A stretch of 64,000 nucleotides of DNA from positions 806,001 to 870,000 of the forward strand of contig CBDCKA010000001.1 of the NCBI GenBank assembly GCA_965218055.1. Direction: 5' to 3'. The number at the start of each line of letters is the position of its first letter. Within the stretch, counting starts at the first letter, position 1. Below, in pieces: positions 45,195 to 54,203 of the stretch. A program made the position numbers and the translations under genes. Source of the DNA: CBDBKE01 sp965218055 (lineage in GTDB: Bacteria > Acidobacteriota > Terriglobia > JAJPHL01 > JAPKYU01). The notes under the pieces are model-generated. The model was not told the origin of the DNA and searched no databases. It saw nothing but the letters and a program-made list of their open reading frames with translations.

Positions 45195-46559
45195 ATGGCT
45201 ACTAGCGACCCGGTCTTGGAAAAAGGATTACCGAGCAACCTGGATGCCGAACGATCGGTTCTCGGCGCCATCCTGCTGGACAACTCCGCTTACAACTACG
45301 CCGCTGAACTGCTGATCGCCGACGATTTCTCGAGCGGTGGCCACCGGCGGATCTTTGCGCGGATGGTGGCTCTGGGGGAAAGCGGGCGGCCCATCGACCC
45401 GGTCACGCTGACCGAGGAACTGCTGCGCACCAACGAACTGGAGGCGGCGGGAGGGGTAGCCTCCCTGTCGGCACTCACCGAGGGACTTCCGCGGGCGACC
45501 AACGTGGCGCACTACGCCCGCATCGTCAAAGACAAGGCGGTCCTGCGCCGCTTGGTTCACACCTCCAACAGTATTCTTCACGAAGCACTGGAAGCCTCCG
45601 AGGATCCCGCCGACATCCTGGGGCGCGCCGAAAGCGCCATGCTGGCGGTCGGCGAAGACCGCGACCGCGAGGGGCTGACGACCCTAGGCGAGGTCTTCAA
45701 GAAGACCTACCGCTCGCTGGACGATCTGCTGGACCGCGGTAGCCGTATCACCGGCCTGACCACCGGATTCCGCCGGTTCGACGACCTGACCTGCGGGCTG
45801 CAGTCGAACGACCTGATCCTGGTGGCGGCGCGTCCGAGCATGGGCAAGACCGCCTGGGCGCTGTCGGTGACCCTGCACGTCGCAGCCAAACTTTTCCCTC
45901 CCCGCACCGTCGGCATCTTCAGCCTGGAGATGAGCAAGGAGGCGCTGTTGATTCGCCTGCTGTGCGCGGAGGCCAAGGTGGACTCGCACAAGTTCCGCTC
46001 TGGCTTCCTCAACAAGGAGGAGATGCAACGGCTGGCTCAGGCTATGGGCCGGTTGGCCCAGGCACCCATCTACATTGACGACACCCCCGGCCTCCGCCTC
46101 CAGGAGATGCACGCCAAAGCGCGGCGGCTGAAGAAGGAGCACGGTTTGGCCCTCGTCGTGCTCGATTACATCCAGCTGATGAACGCACCGAGGGCGGAAA
46201 ACCGTAACCAGGAGATTTCGGCGCTGTCGCGGGGGCTGAAAGCGCTGGCGAAGGACCTGGAGGTGCCGCTGCTGGCGCTCTCGCAGCTTTCCCGCGCTCC
46301 CGAACATCGCGGGCAGGAGCACCACCCGCAGCTGGCCGATCTGCGCGATAGTGGCTCGCTCGAGCAGGACGCCGACCTGGTGGCCTTCCTCTATCGCAAA
46401 GACTACTACCTGAGGATGGCCGGCCAGGAGGTGCCCGACGACGTCGCGGGGCGGGCGGAACTGATCATCGCCAAGCAACGCAATGGCCCCACCGATAGGG
46501 TGCCCCTTGCCTTCCTGGATCGCTTCGCGCGGTTTGACAACATCGCCGAGGGCTTTTAA
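45195..46559 (+). CDS. dnaB: replicative DNA helicase
   Basis: 454 residues. Hexameric helicase that unwinds DNA at replication forks. The N-terminal domain begins SNLDAERSVLGAILLDNSAY; the RecA-like domain has Walker A ARPSMGKTA (about 212-220), VGIFSLEMSKEALLIRLL (H1a-H2 region), LVVLDYIQLMNAP (Walker B), SQLSRAPEHR and LRDSGSLEQDADLVAFLYR. No strong ribosome site is seen. Followed by alr after 22 bp. Confidence 0.96.
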   Translation: MATSDPVLEKGLPSNLDAERSVLGAILLDNSAYNYAAELLIADDFSSGGHRRIFARMVALGESGRPIDPVTLTEELLRTNELEAAGGVASLSALTEGLPRATNVAHYARIVKDKAVLRRLVHTSNSILHEALEASEDPADILGRAESAMLAVGEDRDREGLTTLGEVFKKTYRSLDDLLDRGSRITGLTTGFRRFDDLTCGLQSNDLILVAARPSMGKTAWALSVTLHVAAKLFPPRTVGIFSLEMSKEALLIRLLCAEAKVDSHKFRSGFLNKEEMQRLAQAMGRLAQAPIYIDDTPGLRLQEMHAKARRLKKEHGLALVVLDYIQLMNAPRAENRNQEISALSRGLKALAKDLEVPLLALSQLSRAPEHRGQEHHPQLADLRDSGSLEQDADLVAFLYRKDYYLRMAGQEVPDDVAGRAELIIAKQRNGPTDRVPLAFLDRFARFDNIAEGF

Positions 46560-46581
46560 GCCGGCGTGGTAGGATCGCCAC

Positions 46582-47694
46582 ATGTTGGGCCGTCGCAGCT
46601 GGGCTGAGGTTTCGCTCGCCCGCCTGCGCTCCAATTTCCAGGCGCTCCGCGCTCTGGTGGGACCCAAGATCCAGATCCTGGCGGTGCTGAAGGCAGACGC
46701 CTACGGCCACGGCTCGGTCGAGGTGGCGGGGGCGCTTGCCGAGGAGGGAGCCGACTGGTTCGGCGTCACCTGCGCTGCCGAGGCGCTGCCGTTGCGGCAG
46801 GCCGGACTCACCCAGCCGATCCTACTGTTCAGCGGCTTCTGGCCGGGCGAGGAAGAGCTTCTGCTCGACCAACGCCTAACCCCCACAGTGTTTGCCGAGC
46901 AACATCTGCGGATGCTCGACGCCTGCGCTCGAAAGCGCGGCGTCCGCCTGCCTGTTCATCTCAAAGTGGATACCGGAATGGCGCGCTTGGGCATCGCCGC
47001 CGCTGAGCTGGCCCCGTTTCTGGCGCTTCTGCGCACCTGCACGCATCTCCAGCTTGAAGGCCTCTATACCCACATGGCCTCGGCCGAGGAGCCGTCGCTC
47101 GAGCAGACCCGCCAGCAACTAGAGTTGTTCGGTAGCATCCAACGGCAGGTGAAAGAGGTAGGCTTCCACCCGCCCCACATCCATCTAGCCAACAGCACGG
47201 CACTGGCCCGCTGCCCCGAATCCTGGGGGACCATGGTGCGGCCGGGGTTGGCCCTCTACGGCTATCAGCTCTGTGAATCGACGCTGCAGCTGGCGCCGGT
47301 GCTGAGCCTGAAGTCGCGCGTGCTAGCCCTGCGATGGGTGCCAAAGGGGACGGCCGTGGGCTACGGCGCCAGCTACGTGGCGCCGGCCCGGGCGCGGATT
47401 GCCACCGTGGGCGCCGGTTATGCCGAGGGTGTCAACCGCGCCCTGTCTAGCCGCGGCCGCGCTCTGGTGCGCGGCTGCTTCGCCCCGCTGGTGGGCCGCG
47501 TCACCATGGACTACACGCTGCTGGATGTGACCGCCATCCCCAACGTCGAGGTAGGGGATGAGGTGGTGTTCATCGGCTGCCAGGGTGCGGCGGAGATCAC
47601 CGCTGCCGAAATTGCCGAGTGCGCCGGGACAATCCCTTACGAGATCCTCTGCAACATCGGCCCCCGCGTCCCCCACCTCTACCTTCCCTCTTGA
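46582..47694 (+). CDS. alr: alanine racemase
   Basis: Makes D-alanine for peptidoglycan. 370 residues. PLP-binding Lys37 lies in AVLKADAYGHG; the barrel motif HLKVDTGMARLGI and the C-terminal catalytic Tyr in VTMDYTLLDVT are present, together with VGYGASYVAP. Same-strand neighbour of dnaB, an arrangement seen in many bacteria. Confidence 0.95.
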   Translation: MLGRRSWAEVSLARLRSNFQALRALVGPKIQILAVLKADAYGHGSVEVAGALAEEGADWFGVTCAAEALPLRQAGLTQPILLFSGFWPGEEELLLDQRLTPTVFAEQHLRMLDACARKRGVRLPVHLKVDTGMARLGIAAAELAPFLALLRTCTHLQLEGLYTHMASAEEPSLEQTRQQLELFGSIQRQVKEVGFHPPHIHLANSTALARCPESWGTMVRPGLALYGYQLCESTLQLAPVLSLKSRVLALRWVPKGTAVGYGASYVAPARARIATVGAGYAEGVNRALSSRGRALVRGCFAPLVGRVTMDYTLLDVTAIPNVEVGDEVVFIGCQGAAEITAAEIAECAGTIPYEILCNIGPRVPHLYLPS

Positions 47695-47968
47695 CTGGCT
47701 GCCAGACCGCGTTCGTCGTAATCTCGGAAACTCTAACCAACCACTTACATTTGATCGTCCGCGTCCGGATGCTCCCCGAAGCCTGGATTAGTCGTGTGAC
47801 AACGACTTGTTACGTCCCGACGGGAGTCGCCGCTGGCGCCGCCTCGCCCCTAGAATCAGGCCCTTAGAATGAGGTTGGTGCGGTGTTATACTGAAGCTTA
47901 GAACTGCAAGCCATTTCATAACGAAAGTTTCGGCCTGCGTTTCAGCGCCGGAACGGAAAGGACTTATT

Positions 47969-49081
47969 GTGCTTGATCTGGCGATTGGAAGGGCAGTGTT
48001 CACCGCTGTCCTGACCGCCGCTTCCTACTATTTCCGTCCTTTTGGGCTCGGCGCGGAGTCTGCTTTACTTGTGGGGCTGGCGCTTTCGGCGGCTATCATC
48101 AGTGTTGAAATTCGATTGAGGCGCGCCACCCTGACCCGGCTGATCGGTGCGTCGGTGGGTTCTACGTTGGGAATCCTTGGTGCTTTCCTAATCAGCCTGG
48201 TGATCGGCCACAGCGTGAACGAGCCCACCACGAGGTCCTTCCTGCAGGTGATGACGCTCCTGCTGATGGGCTACGTGGGACTGGTCGTGGGAGCGAGTAA
48301 AGGCGATTTGCTGAACCTAGCCGCCTTGGGAGATCTGTTTCGTGGCGAGAAACCGGCCAAGAAATCTCTTAAGGTGCTGGACACCAGCGTGATCATTGAC
48401 GGCCGCATCGCCGACATCTGCGAGACCGGTTTCGTGGACGGCGTCCTGGTGATCCCGCAGTTTGTGCTGCGCGAGCTGCAACTGGTAGCCGACTCGGCCG
48501 ACTCCCTGAAGCGCAACCGTGGCCGGCGGGGTCTAGATGTGCTGCAACACATCCAGAAGATGGCCCAGCTCGAGGTGCAGATCGTCGAGGACGACTTCCC
48601 GAGCATCCGCGATGTGGACATGAAGCTGATCGAACTGGCCAAGAGGTACGAGGCCAAAATTGTCACCAACGACTTCAACCTGAACAAGGTGGCCCATCTG
48701 CAGGGCGTCCCGGTGTTGAACATCAACGAGCTGGCAAATTCCCTGAAGCCGATTGTTTTGCCAGGGGAGGCCATGCGGCTGTTCATCCTGAAAGAAGGCA
48801 AGGAGTACAACCAGGGAGTGGCTTATCTGGACGACGGGACGATGGTCGTGGTGGACAATGCCAGGAAGATGATCAGCAAGACCATCGACATCACCGTCAC
48901 CTCCGTGCTGCAAACTACGGCTGGCAAGATGATCTTTGGCAAGTACGACGAGCGGGCGCAGCACCGCCAAGCGCCCGCAGCCGGCCCGGAAAGCTCCGGA
49001 GCGGCCTACCCGTCCGGATCCGGGGGCCGTCCTCATCAACGCGAGCGTCGCGAAGCTACAGGTCTGTCGGAACGACTGTGA
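47969..49081 (+). CDS. membrane-anchored PIN-TRAM domain protein (YacL-like)
   Basis: 370 residues from a GTG at 47969. Three or so N-terminal helices are followed by a PIN nuclease-like domain (KVLDTSVIIDGRIADICETG; acidic residues in SIRDVDMKLIELAKRYEAKIV and VTNDFNLNK) and a TRAM domain (QGVAYLDDGTMVVVDNARKM). YacL-type proteins are widespread; a ribonuclease role is inferred from PIN. The 274-bp upstream gap has only a TATACT-like -10 near 47890. Overlaps the ispD start by four bases. Confidence 0.85.
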   Translation: MLDLAIGRAVFTAVLTAASYYFRPFGLGAESALLVGLALSAAIISVEIRLRRATLTRLIGASVGSTLGILGAFLISLVIGHSVNEPTTRSFLQVMTLLLMGYVGLVVGASKGDLLNLAALGDLFRGEKPAKKSLKVLDTSVIIDGRIADICETGFVDGVLVIPQFVLRELQLVADSADSLKRNRGRRGLDVLQHIQKMAQLEVQIVEDDFPSIRDVDMKLIELAKRYEAKIVTNDFNLNKVAHLQGVPVLNINELANSLKPIVLPGEAMRLFILKEGKEYNQGVAYLDDGTMVVVDNARKMISKTIDITVTSVLQTTAGKMIFGKYDERAQHRQAPAAGPESSGAAYPSGSGGRPHQRERREATGLSERL

Positions 49082-49839
49082 TAGCCGCTGCGATCATTCC
49101 AGCAGCGGGAATCGGGACGCGGATGGCGTTGATGGCTGGGGCCGCAGCTCGCGCTGGACTGCCGCGTGCGGGCGTGGAGGTGGCCGCCGGTTCCCCCCGC
49201 AAACAATTCCTGCTGCTGGACGGCGTCCCGATCCTGATCTATACCCTGCGGAAGTTCGCAGCCTGCCGGCTGGTCGGGCGGATCTACGTGGCGGTCCGAT
49301 CTGAAGACCAGGGCGTCTTTGTGCCCGCCCTGGAGCGTGAGCCCTTCGCCGGGCAGGTGGAAGTGGTTCCTGGCGGCGACTACCGGCAGGAATCGGTGGA
49401 AAACTGCTTGCTGTGTCTCCCGCCAGATACCGGCTTGGTAGCGGTGCACGACGCCGTGCGCCCTTTCGTTGAAGTCAGCGCCATCGAGCGCGTGATCCAG
49501 GAGGGGGAAAAGACCGGGGCCGCCATCCTCGGTATCCCCAGCGTGGATACGGTGAAGCAGATCGAGCGAACCCGGGTGATGGGAACGATCCCTCGCGAGC
49601 GGATCGTTCTGGCCCAGACGCCGCAGGTGTTCCGCTACGCGCTGTTGAAGCAGGCTTTCGAGCGGGCAGCGGAGGATGGCTTCCAGGCCACCGATGAGGC
49701 CAGTCTGGTGGAGCACCTGGGCGCTGAAGTGAGCGTGGTCATGGGATCGGACCGCAACATCAAGATCACCAAGCCCGGCGACCTGGAACTGGCCCGCCTG
49801 TTCCTGGCCGAGGAGCGCGCTCGCGCCAGTCTGGCCTGA
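49078..49839 (+). CDS. ispD: 2-C-methyl-D-erythritol 4-phosphate cytidylyltransferase, with an extended CTP loop
   Basis: Non-mevalonate isoprenoid pathway, step 3. 253 residues. It has AAIIPAAGIGTRM at the start, RKQFLLLDGVPILIYTLRKF, VVPGGDYRQESVENCL, VAVHDAVRPFV, AQTPQVFRYALL and DEASLVEHLGAEVSVVMGS, all typical. Between Met16 and Pro40 there are 23 residues where the family usually has about five, an Ala/Gly-rich insertion in the CTP-binding loop. The GTG start overlaps the PIN-TRAM stop. Confidence 0.93.
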   Translation: MIAAAIIPAAGIGTRMALMAGAAARAGLPRAGVEVAAGSPRKQFLLLDGVPILIYTLRKFAACRLVGRIYVAVRSEDQGVFVPALEREPFAGQVEVVPGGDYRQESVENCLLCLPPDTGLVAVHDAVRPFVEVSAIERVIQEGEKTGAAILGIPSVDTVKQIERTRVMGTIPRERIVLAQTPQVFRYALLKQAFERAAEDGFQATDEASLVEHLGAEVSVVMGSDRNIKITKPGDLELARLFLAEERARASLA

Positions 49840-49853
49840 AGTTGGCTCCCGCC

Positions 49854-50333
49854 ATGATTCGCGTGGGAATCGGCTACGACTCGCACCGGTTGGTGGAAGG
49901 GCGCAAGCTCATCCTGGGCCTGGTGGAAATTCCCTTTGAGCGCGGCCTGGCAGGGCACAGCGACGGCGATGTGCTTTCCCATGCCATTGCCGACGCGCTG
50001 CTGGGCGCCGCCGGGTTGGGCGACATGGGCCGCCATTTTCCCGACACCGACCCCGCTTTCCGCGGAGCCTCCAGCACCCTGTTCCTCTCCAAGGTCCTTG
50101 ACCTGCTGGCTGGGAAGGGCTACCGCCCGGCGGCGGTGGACACGGTGGTGATCTTGGAGCGTCCCCGGCTGGCCCCGCACCAACAGGCCATTCGTTCTGC
50201 GCTGGCCGCCGCTCTGCGTCTGGCTCCGGAGAACGTCAACATCAAGGCCAAAACGGCGGAGGGCCTGGGCGAAATTGGGCGGGGAGAAGCAGCCGCAGCG
50301 CAGGCTGTGGCCGTGATTGAACTACTTCCCTAA
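49854..50333 (+). CDS. ispF: 2-C-methyl-D-erythritol 2,4-cyclodiphosphate synthase
   Basis: Non-mevalonate pathway, step 5. 159 residues from ATG 49854. Metal ligands in GIGYDSHRLVEG, the GHSDGDVLSHAIADALLGAAGLGDMG signature and the NINIKAKT-like NVNIKAKTAEGLG segment are intact. It lies 14 bp after ispD, the usual adjacency. Confidence 0.96.
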   Translation: MIRVGIGYDSHRLVEGRKLILGLVEIPFERGLAGHSDGDVLSHAIADALLGAAGLGDMGRHFPDTDPAFRGASSTLFLSKVLDLLAGKGYRPAAVDTVVILERPRLAPHQQAIRSALAAALRLAPENVNIKAKTAEGLGEIGRGEAAAAQAVAVIELLP

Positions 50334-50356
50334 GCGCAGCGCTCGGGGCGACTTCC

Positions 50357-50373
50357 GTGCGCTTTGGGCGCAC
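50357..50373. terminator. candidate bidirectional terminator hairpin
   Basis: gtgcgc (50357-50362) and gcgcac (50368-50373) form a perfect stem with loop tttgg between convergent ispF and the next gene. It is short and lacks a T-run. Confidence 0.4.
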
Positions 50374-50424
50374 CTCCCACGCCCCCGCCGGGACTACGGA
50401 TGCTCAGGTGGCCACGCCCGTCCC

Positions 50425-51501
50425 TCACGGCGGGATATCGCCGAAATCGATCTTGGTGTCGGCGGTGTAGCGCCTGTATTGGCGGAACTGAATCTCGTTG
50501 CGGGTGGTGACCCGTCCGTCGTCCATCTCCATCACGGCGCGCACCGGAAGCAGGAAGGAACGCCCGGAAATGGTGGCGTAGTCGTAGTCCAGAGTGGAGG
50601 AGGCGGCGCGGATGGGAAAGCCAGCGGGCATTCCCTCAGCTTCGATGGAGAGACGCAGTACCTGGTGTTTTTCCGCATCCACCACGACTCGGCCCCGGTA
50701 GGGGGGGATAATGGTTTCCTCCTTGTTCCAGGTGATACGCCAGCTGGAGCGGTCCTTGGCCACGCGGTAGTCGTAGGTGTAGACCGGACGTCCGCGGAGA
50801 GAAGCTGGCCCTACATAGGCGAAGCGCGTCTGGGTCTCCGGCAGGAACAGGTTGTGGAGCAGGCTGCCAAACTCGCCGGTGGAGATGGCGCCGCCCAGAG
50901 ACTCATAGCTGCGGTTGGTGAGCTGGTCATTGATGGTCACCAACTGGTAGCTTTCCTGGCGCTCATAATAGGCCAGCCGCGCTTGAACGACGTCCTGGGT
51001 CCTCCAATAGCCCCTGCCGTTCAGGTCCACCAGGCGCTTGGTGACCTGCACACAGATGAAGTTGGGCAGCTTGTCAGTGTATTGGAGGGCATTTTGACGC
51101 ACGGACTCCAGCAGGCGGGTCTGCTCCGGGAGATCAAGAGGTGGAGGCTTGGGGCCCACGATGGGGGCCGGCGCCGGGCGGGCGCCACCGCCGCGATGCT
51201 TTAATTCCTCGGCGGCCTTATCCAGGGCCTCCAGCAACGGTGCGCCGGCTCCCTCTTTTTTCAGTTTCTTGCGGATGGACTTGGTGAGCAAGAATCCGAT
51301 CCCGCGCCTCTGGACCATTTCCAGCACCTGCTGAGCGCTGAACAGACCCTTGGATCGAACCATGCGGAACAGTTCGTCCCGGCCGATCGGTGGGCCTGGG
51401 CTTTCCTGCTCCGCAGGCACGGCCTGGGGCGCTAGAAGCAGGAGGGTCAACAACAGAGGAACCACAGCATCTCTAGGATACCACCGTTTGTGGGCAGGCA
51501 T
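50425..51501 (-). CDS. exported protein of unknown function
   Basis: 358 residues from ATG 51501, with GAGG upstream. A signal peptide (AVVPLLLTLLLLAPQAVPAE) is followed by a helical region (about 35-95), a Pro-rich linker (PAPAPIVGPKPPPLDLPE), then a beta-rich domain (about 120-355) with NALQYTDKLPNFICVQVTKR, ISTGEFGSLLHNLFLPETQT and STLDYDYATISGRSFLLPVR. The beta domain loosely recalls the LolA/LppX lipoprotein-carrier fold. No firm family. Confidence 0.7.
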   Translation of the reverse strand: MPAHKRWYPRDAVVPLLLTLLLLAPQAVPAEQESPGPPIGRDELFRMVRSKGLFSAQQVLEMVQRRGIGFLLTKSIRKKLKKEGAGAPLLEALDKAAEELKHRGGGARPAPAPIVGPKPPPLDLPEQTRLLESVRQNALQYTDKLPNFICVQVTKRLVDLNGRGYWRTQDVVQARLAYYERQESYQLVTINDQLTNRSYESLGGAISTGEFGSLLHNLFLPETQTRFAYVGPASLRGRPVYTYDYRVAKDRSSWRITWNKEETIIPPYRGRVVVDAEKHQVLRLSIEAEGMPAGFPIRAASSTLDYDYATISGRSFLLPVRAVMEMDDGRVTTRNEIQFRQYRRYTADTKIDFGDIPP

Positions 51502-51578
51502 AGGCGCGCCTCGGACCTTGGAGCCGTTGACGCCCTGTGCCCGCAATCATAAGATTCCTTCGTTGGGCAAGGATACGA

Positions 51579-52451
51579 ATGCCCCCATGGATTCGTGAAC
51601 CAATGATCCGAGTTTCTACCATCAGGTATCTGAACACGGTGCCACTCATCTGGAGCCTGCAGCGGCAGCGTTCTGACAAGCTGGAACTCAACTTCACTGT
51701 GCCCTCGCAATGTGCTGAGCAGGTCGCCTGCGGGCGGGCCGACGTGGGTCTGATTCCCTCCATCGAGTACGCGCGAATTCCCGGGCTGGCGGTGCTGGCA
51801 GGTCCGGCGATCGCCAGCCGCACGCAGGTGCGCAGCATCCTGCTCCTGTCGGCCGGCTCGCTGGAGAAGATTCAGAGCGTGGCCGCCGACACCTCCTCGC
51901 GGACCACGGTGGCTCTGGCCGATCTGTTGTTGCGCTGCCGCTACGGCACCCGCGTCGAGATGGTGCCCTGCGCTCCCAGGCCAGCCAGCATGTTGAAGCG
52001 ATGCGATGCCGCGGTCCTGATCGGCGACCGTGCGCTACGCTACGGGCTGCGGCCCCTGCCCGGCATCCACGCGGTGGACCTGGTGGCCGAATGGCGGGCC
52101 TGGACTGGCCTGCCGTTTGTGTTCGCCTTCTGGGCGGCCCGGCAGGAGGTCGCCGGCCCGGAACTGGCCCAGCTATTCCTGGAGGCCCGCCAGCAGGGCT
52201 TGGCCGCGATCCCGCAGATTGTTCGTGAGGAGGCACGCCGCCGCGGCCTGCCGAAATCTCTGGTATCGGAATACCTCTGTCGCAATCTCTGCTACGATAT
52301 GGACGCGGAGTGCAGGGCGGGCTTGGATCGCTTTTACCACCTGGCGGCCGAGCACGGCCTCATTCCGAGCGCGCCCCGCCTGCACCTAATGCCGCCGGAG
52401 AGCGGGTCGCGCGAGGCGGCGTACTCGGCCCTCTCGGAGAAGACCCCATGA
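51579..52451 (+). CDS. mqnA: chorismate dehydratase (futalosine pathway)
   Basis: First step of the futalosine route to menaquinone: chorismate to 3-enolpyruvylbenzoate. About 290 residues. MqnA features: IRVSTIRYLNTVPLIWSLQR, CAEQVACGRADVGLIPSIEY, ASRTQVRSILLLS and WRAWTGLPFVFAFWAAR. ATG 51579 has AAGGA five bases upstream; MIRVST at 51603 is another candidate. Overlaps mqnC (ATGA). Confidence 0.9.
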   Translation: MPPWIREPMIRVSTIRYLNTVPLIWSLQRQRSDKLELNFTVPSQCAEQVACGRADVGLIPSIEYARIPGLAVLAGPAIASRTQVRSILLLSAGSLEKIQSVAADTSSRTTVALADLLLRCRYGTRVEMVPCAPRPASMLKRCDAAVLIGDRALRYGLRPLPGIHAVDLVAEWRAWTGLPFVFAFWAARQEVAGPELAQLFLEARQQGLAAIPQIVREEARRRGLPKSLVSEYLCRNLCYDMDAECRAGLDRFYHLAAEHGLIPSAPRLHLMPPESGSREAAYSALSEKTP

Positions 52452-53479
52452 CGGAAGCCGAAGCCCTGGATCTGTTTCATAGCGATGACCTGATCGGGCT
52501 CGGCCTGGCGGCCGACGCCGTGCGTCGCCGCTTGCACCCGGACGGCGTCGTCACCTATCTGATTGACCGCAACATCAACTACACCAACCTTTGCACCGAA
52601 TACTGTTCCTTCTGCGCCTTTTACCGCCCGATGGACTCCAGCGAAGGCTACCTGCTGTCCGAGGAGACGATGTTTCAGAAGATCCAGGAAACGCTGGCTC
52701 TGGGCGGGACCGGCATCCTGATGCAGGGGGGTCTGCACCGCGACCTGAAAATCGAGTGGTACCAGGAGTTGTTGTCGGCTATCCGGCGGCGTTTCCCGAG
52801 CGTGCACCTGCACTGCTTCTCAGCCCCGGAAATCTTGAACATTGCCGAGATCAGCGGGCTGACGATCGGCGACACGATCGCCCGGCTTCGAGACTCGGGG
52901 CTGGATTCCATCCCGGGCGGCGGAGCCGAAATCCTGGACGCCGAGGTGCGGCGGCGCATCAGCCGGCTGAAGTGCACCACCGAGGAGTGGCTCGAAGTGC
53001 ACCGCACTGCGCACGCGCTCGGCTTGCGCACTACGGCCACCATGATGTTCGGCTGCGGCGAAACCTACGCGCACCGCGTCCGCCACTTTCTGCGCATCCG
53101 GCAGTTGCAGCAGGACACCGGCGGGTTCACGGCCTTCATCCCCTGGATGTTCCAGCGCACCAACACCTCGCTGGGCCGCTTCATCAAAGAAGAAGCCACC
53201 GCAGTCGAGTATCTGAAAACGCTGGCCATCGCCCGCCTGTTCCTGGACAACATCGACAACGTGCAGGCTTCGTGGCTGACACCCGGCCTGAAGCTGGGAC
53301 AGATTGCCCTGCGCTTTGGCGGCAATGATCTGGGCAGCATCCTGATCGAGGAAAATGTTGTTTCCGCTGCCGGCTGCGTGAACCGCACCAATGAAGAAGA
53401 GCTGCGCCGCGTCGTCCGCGATGCTGGTTTTCGGCCGGTGCAGCGCGACACGCTCTACCGCGTCTATTTCCTGAAATGA
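52448..53479 (+). CDS. mqnC: cyclic dehypoxanthinyl futalosine synthase, radical SAM
   Basis: 343 residues. A radical SAM cluster motif C49-x3-C53-x2-C56 lies in NLCTEYCSFCAFYR, preceded by TYLIDRNINYTN, and GILMQGGLHRDLKIEWY and ATMMFGCGETYAHRVRHFL follow, as in MqnC rather than MqnE. It acts in the futalosine pathway. Translationally coupled to mqnA; mqnB, mqnD and mqnE are not in the window. Confidence 0.92.
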   Translation: MTEAEALDLFHSDDLIGLGLAADAVRRRLHPDGVVTYLIDRNINYTNLCTEYCSFCAFYRPMDSSEGYLLSEETMFQKIQETLALGGTGILMQGGLHRDLKIEWYQELLSAIRRRFPSVHLHCFSAPEILNIAEISGLTIGDTIARLRDSGLDSIPGGGAEILDAEVRRRISRLKCTTEEWLEVHRTAHALGLRTTATMMFGCGETYAHRVRHFLRIRQLQQDTGGFTAFIPWMFQRTNTSLGRFIKEEATAVEYLKTLAIARLFLDNIDNVQASWLTPGLKLGQIALRFGGNDLGSILIEENVVSAAGCVNRTNEEELRRVVRDAGFRPVQRDTLYRVYFLK

Positions 53480-54171
53480 ACAGGAGACAGGTCCGTTTCC
53501 AGTCCCTCAGTCTTCCATCGGGGTTGGCCTCGGCGCTGGCCCTGAGTTTCCTGCTGCTGTCTCCGCTAGTGCCACCCGAACTCCGGGGCCAGAAACCGGG
53601 TACCGGCAAAGAAGTCACGGCGTGGAAATACAAGCACCTGGTCGTGGTAGTCCACAATTCCGGCGCCCACCGGCGCGCGGCGCTCTACTGCGTTGATATC
53701 CTGAACCAGCTGGCGAGGGTCAAACCGCCTCTAGTGCCGGTCAGCATGTTTGGGTTTGAGGAAGAGTTCCAGCAACTGGAAGGGGGACGCTTTGCCCGCA
53801 AAGTCCGTCTGCTCCTGCCCGATACGACCAGCGCCGACGCCGTCCGCGAGGCGGCCGATGATCTGGTGTTCCATGGTCCCTCTCCGGTGTATGACGCCGT
53901 GGACACCGCTTTGAATGCTGCAAGTGAGCACCCTGAGGCCGCCGTGCTGCTGCTGTCGAACGGGATTGACAATGCCAGCGACGCTTCGTTTAAGGATCTG
54001 GCTCGGCGCGCGAAGAAGACTGGCGTGCCCATCCTCGCAATTTACCTTTCCACCAACCCGCCGCAAAAAGGTCCCTCCCGCATGCGCCGTCTGGCCAAGG
54101 TGTCCGGCGGCCGCTTCATTGACGCGACCGCCCAAGATAACTGGCAGCAACTGCTGGCCGCGTTGCGCTGA
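53476..54171 (+). CDS. exported vWA-like domain protein lacking the MIDAS Asp
   Basis: 231 residues. A signal peptide (SGLASALALSFLLLSPLVPP) is followed by a vWA-like fold: KHLVVVVHNSGAHRRAALYC, DDLVFHGPSPVYDAVDTALN, AAVLLLSNGIDNASDASFKD and GVPILAIYLS. The first MIDAS motif, normally DxSxS, reads HNSGA, so metal binding may be lost. ATGA overlap with mqnC suggests co-expression, though its role beside menaquinone enzymes is unclear. Confidence 0.75.
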   Translation: MNRRQVRFQSLSLPSGLASALALSFLLLSPLVPPELRGQKPGTGKEVTAWKYKHLVVVVHNSGAHRRAALYCVDILNQLARVKPPLVPVSMFGFEEEFQQLEGGRFARKVRLLLPDTTSADAVREAADDLVFHGPSPVYDAVDTALNAASEHPEAAVLLLSNGIDNASDASFKDLARRAKKTGVPILAIYLSTNPPQKGPSRMRRLAKVSGGRFIDATAQDNWQQLLAALR

Positions 54172-54203
54172 CCAATTCTGTAGATTAGTCGGGAAGATAA
54201 CTG

